From: Anaerolineales bacterium
GTDB lineage: Bacteria; Chloroflexota; Anaerolineae; Aggregatilineales; UBA2796
Length of the DNA stretch: 64,000 nucleotides
NCBI GenBank assembly: GCA_015075625.1
Contig: JABTTZ010000001.1
Location: 248,001-312,000, forward strand
Direction: 5' to 3'
The first letter of the stretch is position 1. Each line of letters begins with the position of its first letter. The position numbers and the translations under genes are program-made. The notes under the pieces were generated by a model. That model saw only the letters and a list, made by a program, of their open reading frames with translations. It did not search any database and was not told where the DNA came from. Positions 62,381-64,000 of this stretch are shown here, in pieces.

Positions 62381-64000
62381 ATGCCCATTATTGGTGATAT
62401 TGTTCGACAGATCCAACTTGCCATTGATTCCTTCTGGTATCAACTGCTGATGATGCTGGCCGCCTTCCAATGGAGCCTGCTGCGCGGCGCGTTTATGATG
62501 GGCTACACTATCCAACTGCTCACCAACTGGCTGGTGTCGGAAGCGTTCGCGCCACTTATCCAGCAAACGGGCGACAGCCTGCAAATTGCCACCAGTTGGG
62601 CGTTCGTCATTGCCCTGTTCGTCTTGGGCATGACCTATATGCTGGCCTCGATTGTCCGGCTGGATGTGGTCAGTCCTCGCAACGCGATTTTGTGGTTCGT
62701 GGCGGGCCTGATCTTCTTTCAGGTCGGCCCAGCGCTCTATCGGGGCATGGCCGACTTCCGCCGCACGGTGAGTTCAGCGTTTTACCTGAGCGTGTTATCC
62801 ACCATGCAGAGCCAGTCGGGGGCGGCCTTGTCGTCGCTGAGCAGCGTAGCAACCAGCGATCTGGGTATCCTCACGCCCTGCGATAACTTCGGGCCGTATT
62901 TGGGGCGTTCGGGCGGGCATGGCGCGCCCATCCTCATCAACGGGCTGGATGTCGCGTTGGCCTATCTGCGCGCCGACGGCATCGACGTGATGGGTTATCC
63001 CTACCCGACCTCGGACAACTGCCAGGCGCACGTGCCGCCACAGTCGTTCGCTATTCCCTGGGAATGGCAGCGGCCCGGCAGTTTCTTCGACAACACCAAA
63101 CAGCCCGTCTTTTTCCCGACCATGACCGACGAGCAGCGCGCCGCATCGATCAGCATGGCGAGTACCGCCCAGTGGCGGCTCGTTTCGGCGTGGCCGCTCG
63201 TTTTGTTCGGGATCACAGAACAGATCGTCGCGCTGTGCCTGACCATCGCCCAAGGTCTGACCTTCATCTCGTTCGCGTGCGCGATCCTGTTCGCCTTCTT
63301 CAAACGCACCGAAGGTATCGCTTGGTCGGTTGTCGATCAGTGGATTGAAACCATCGTCCAGACCGTCATCATTGCGATGGTGCAAGCGTTGGTCGTTTCG
63401 TTCTTTCTCGCCGCTGCCGGGACAAACAACGGACTCGTCGTGCTTGGCGTGGGCCTGATCTGCCTGCTGCTCATGCTGATCCTGCTCTGGTCGGGCGTGA
63501 AGGCCATCTGGCGCAGTTTCAACCGCTTGTTTGACGCTTTCGGCAAAGCAACGGGCGGCAGCGTGGTATCGGTTGGCGCGGCGGCACAAACAGCGGTCAC
63601 GGCAGGCGCAGCCGTCGCCACGGGCGGCATGTCATTGGTCGGCAATACGCTGGGCGGCGCAAGCGCATTGATGAACGGCGCGTCGTGGTCGCAGGCGGCA
63701 GGCGTGGCCTTCGGCGGCTCACAGATGCTCACCGGGGCTGCGCGCACGCTCACTCGTTTGCCGGGGCTGCGCGATACCGAATTGGCGGAGGCGGCGGATC
63801 ACTTCGTGGAGGGTGCAGTCACGCGGCAGGTAGCGCGAGGCGTACCCATTGTAGGCAGGATAACCGGGCCAACCGTCGGCGCAGCGCTGCTGACGGATCG
63901 TAATCCCGACAGTGCCTACGAGGATGAGGACGGACGGTGGAAGCAGCCAATGCTCGTGCCTGCGGTGGGCAAAGCGCTGGCCGGATTAACACGCGGCCCA
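62381..64000 (+). CDS. Polytopic membrane protein, TrbL/VirB6-like, incomplete
   Basis: Open from ATG 62381 to the window edge (540 codons, no stop). Hydrophobic helices lie at about 20-45, 72-92 and 103-120. A soluble segment with four Cys follows (about 120-265), then helices at about 268-305, 328-350 and 355-375. The region after residue 385 is Ala/Gly/Ser-rich ('VSVGAAAQTAVTAGAAVATGG'). This order (helix cluster, then a low-complexity Ala/Gly tail) is that of TrbL/VirB6 channel proteins of type IV secretion systems. I cannot confirm the family without a profile search. It supports conjugation as the element's transfer mode. Confidence 0.62.
   Translation, partial: MPIIGDIVRQIQLAIDSFWYQLLMMLAAFQWSLLRGAFMMGYTIQLLTNWLVSEAFAPLIQQTGDSLQIATSWAFVIALFVLGMTYMLASIVRLDVVSPRNAILWFVAGLIFFQVGPALYRGMADFRRTVSSAFYLSVLSTMQSQSGAALSSLSSVATSDLGILTPCDNFGPYLGRSGGHGAPILINGLDVALAYLRADGIDVMGYPYPTSDNCQAHVPPQSFAIPWEWQRPGSFFDNTKQPVFFPTMTDEQRAASISMASTAQWRLVSAWPLVLFGITEQIVALCLTIAQGLTFISFACAILFAFFKRTEGIAWSVVDQWIETIVQTVIIAMVQALVVSFFLAAAGTNNGLVVLGVGLICLLLMLILLWSGVKAIWRSFNRLFDAFGKATGGSVVSVGAAAQTAVTAGAAVATGGMSLVGNTLGGASALMNGASWSQAAGVAFGGSQMLTGAARTLTRLPGLRDTELAEAADHFVEGAVTRQVARGVPIVGRITGPTVGAALLTDRNPDSAYEDEDGRWKQPMLVPAVGKALAGLTRGP

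Larger units (their letters stand above)
50858..64000. mobile_element. Integrative (probably conjugative) element inserted in comM, right end outside the window
   Basis: At least 13.1 kb. Element hallmarks in order: large serine recombinase at the left end, XRE repressor-like gene, a leftward replication operon (RHH, DUF3987, CHC2-Toprim primase), a divergent control region, NarL-type regulators, a ParM/ParR-like segregation pair and exported/membrane proteins of type IV secretion character (TrbL/VirB6-like). No relaxase or coupling protein is visible in the window, so self-transfer is inferred and it could be a mobilisable or phage-like plasmid element. G+C is like the host's. Confidence 0.8.

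Noticed and set aside
50858-64000. Prophage
   Set aside because: No capsid, portal, terminase or tail genes are visible, while partition and TrbL/VirB6-like genes are. A phage-plasmid cannot be fully excluded because the right end is missing.

Overview
The window is bacterial chromosome from a high-G+C member of the Chloroflexota, most likely Anaerolineae-like. That rests on gene content rather than a marker tree: secreted proteins with long Thr/Pro linkers, a threonyl-tRNA synthetase without a TGS domain, a DUF3352 protein, a kinase-AAA fusion, an rpoD with a large insertion beside a second rpoD-like gene, and many small intergenic palindromes. I found no rRNA, tRNA or CRISPR array.

Positions 1-50,600 are ordinary chromosome. 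In order: a truncated LCP cell-wall gene and a secreted PPC-domain protein; an FHA/receiver pair; an ABC permease and its NMT1/THI5-like binding protein; a GT39-like membrane protein; an M16-like protein without zinc ligands; glutamate dehydrogenase; rpsB-tsf-(terminator)-pyrH; a response regulator overlapping a GH3 glycosidase; DUF1028 and HAD proteins; a WD40-type propeller; a VOC protein; a thrS operon with a structured leader and a Thr-rich short reading frame; an ABC ATPase with two permeases; two GNAT proteins; a decayed cytochrome P450; MOSC and DUF3352 proteins; a Ser/Thr kinase-AAA protein joined to pseudaminic-acid genes (PseG-PseH fusion, PseI); a thioesterase, an ADP-forming acyl-CoA synthetase and a DRTGG protein; a branched-chain aminotransferase; and the dnaG-rpoD-rpoD2 cluster.

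From about 50,860 to the right edge lies an integrative and probably conjugative element. It interrupts comM (yifB) after about 61 codons. Next to the junction is a large serine recombinase whose reading frame runs into comM. Behind it come an XRE regulator and a leftward replication operon (RHH protein, DUF3987 protein, CHC2-Toprim primase, small protein). A control region then carries a promoter and a GAAC-N4-GTTC palindrome. Rightward genes follow: a NarL-type regulator, a ParM/ParR-like segregation pair with its own promoter and direct repeats, a second NarL-type regulator, and an operon of two exported proteins and a TrbL/VirB6-like polytopic membrane protein that runs off the window.

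The points I would follow first are: the element in comM and its junction-crossing integrase, the SOS-box-like operator, the ParMR-like cassette, and the double-layered leader in front of thrS.
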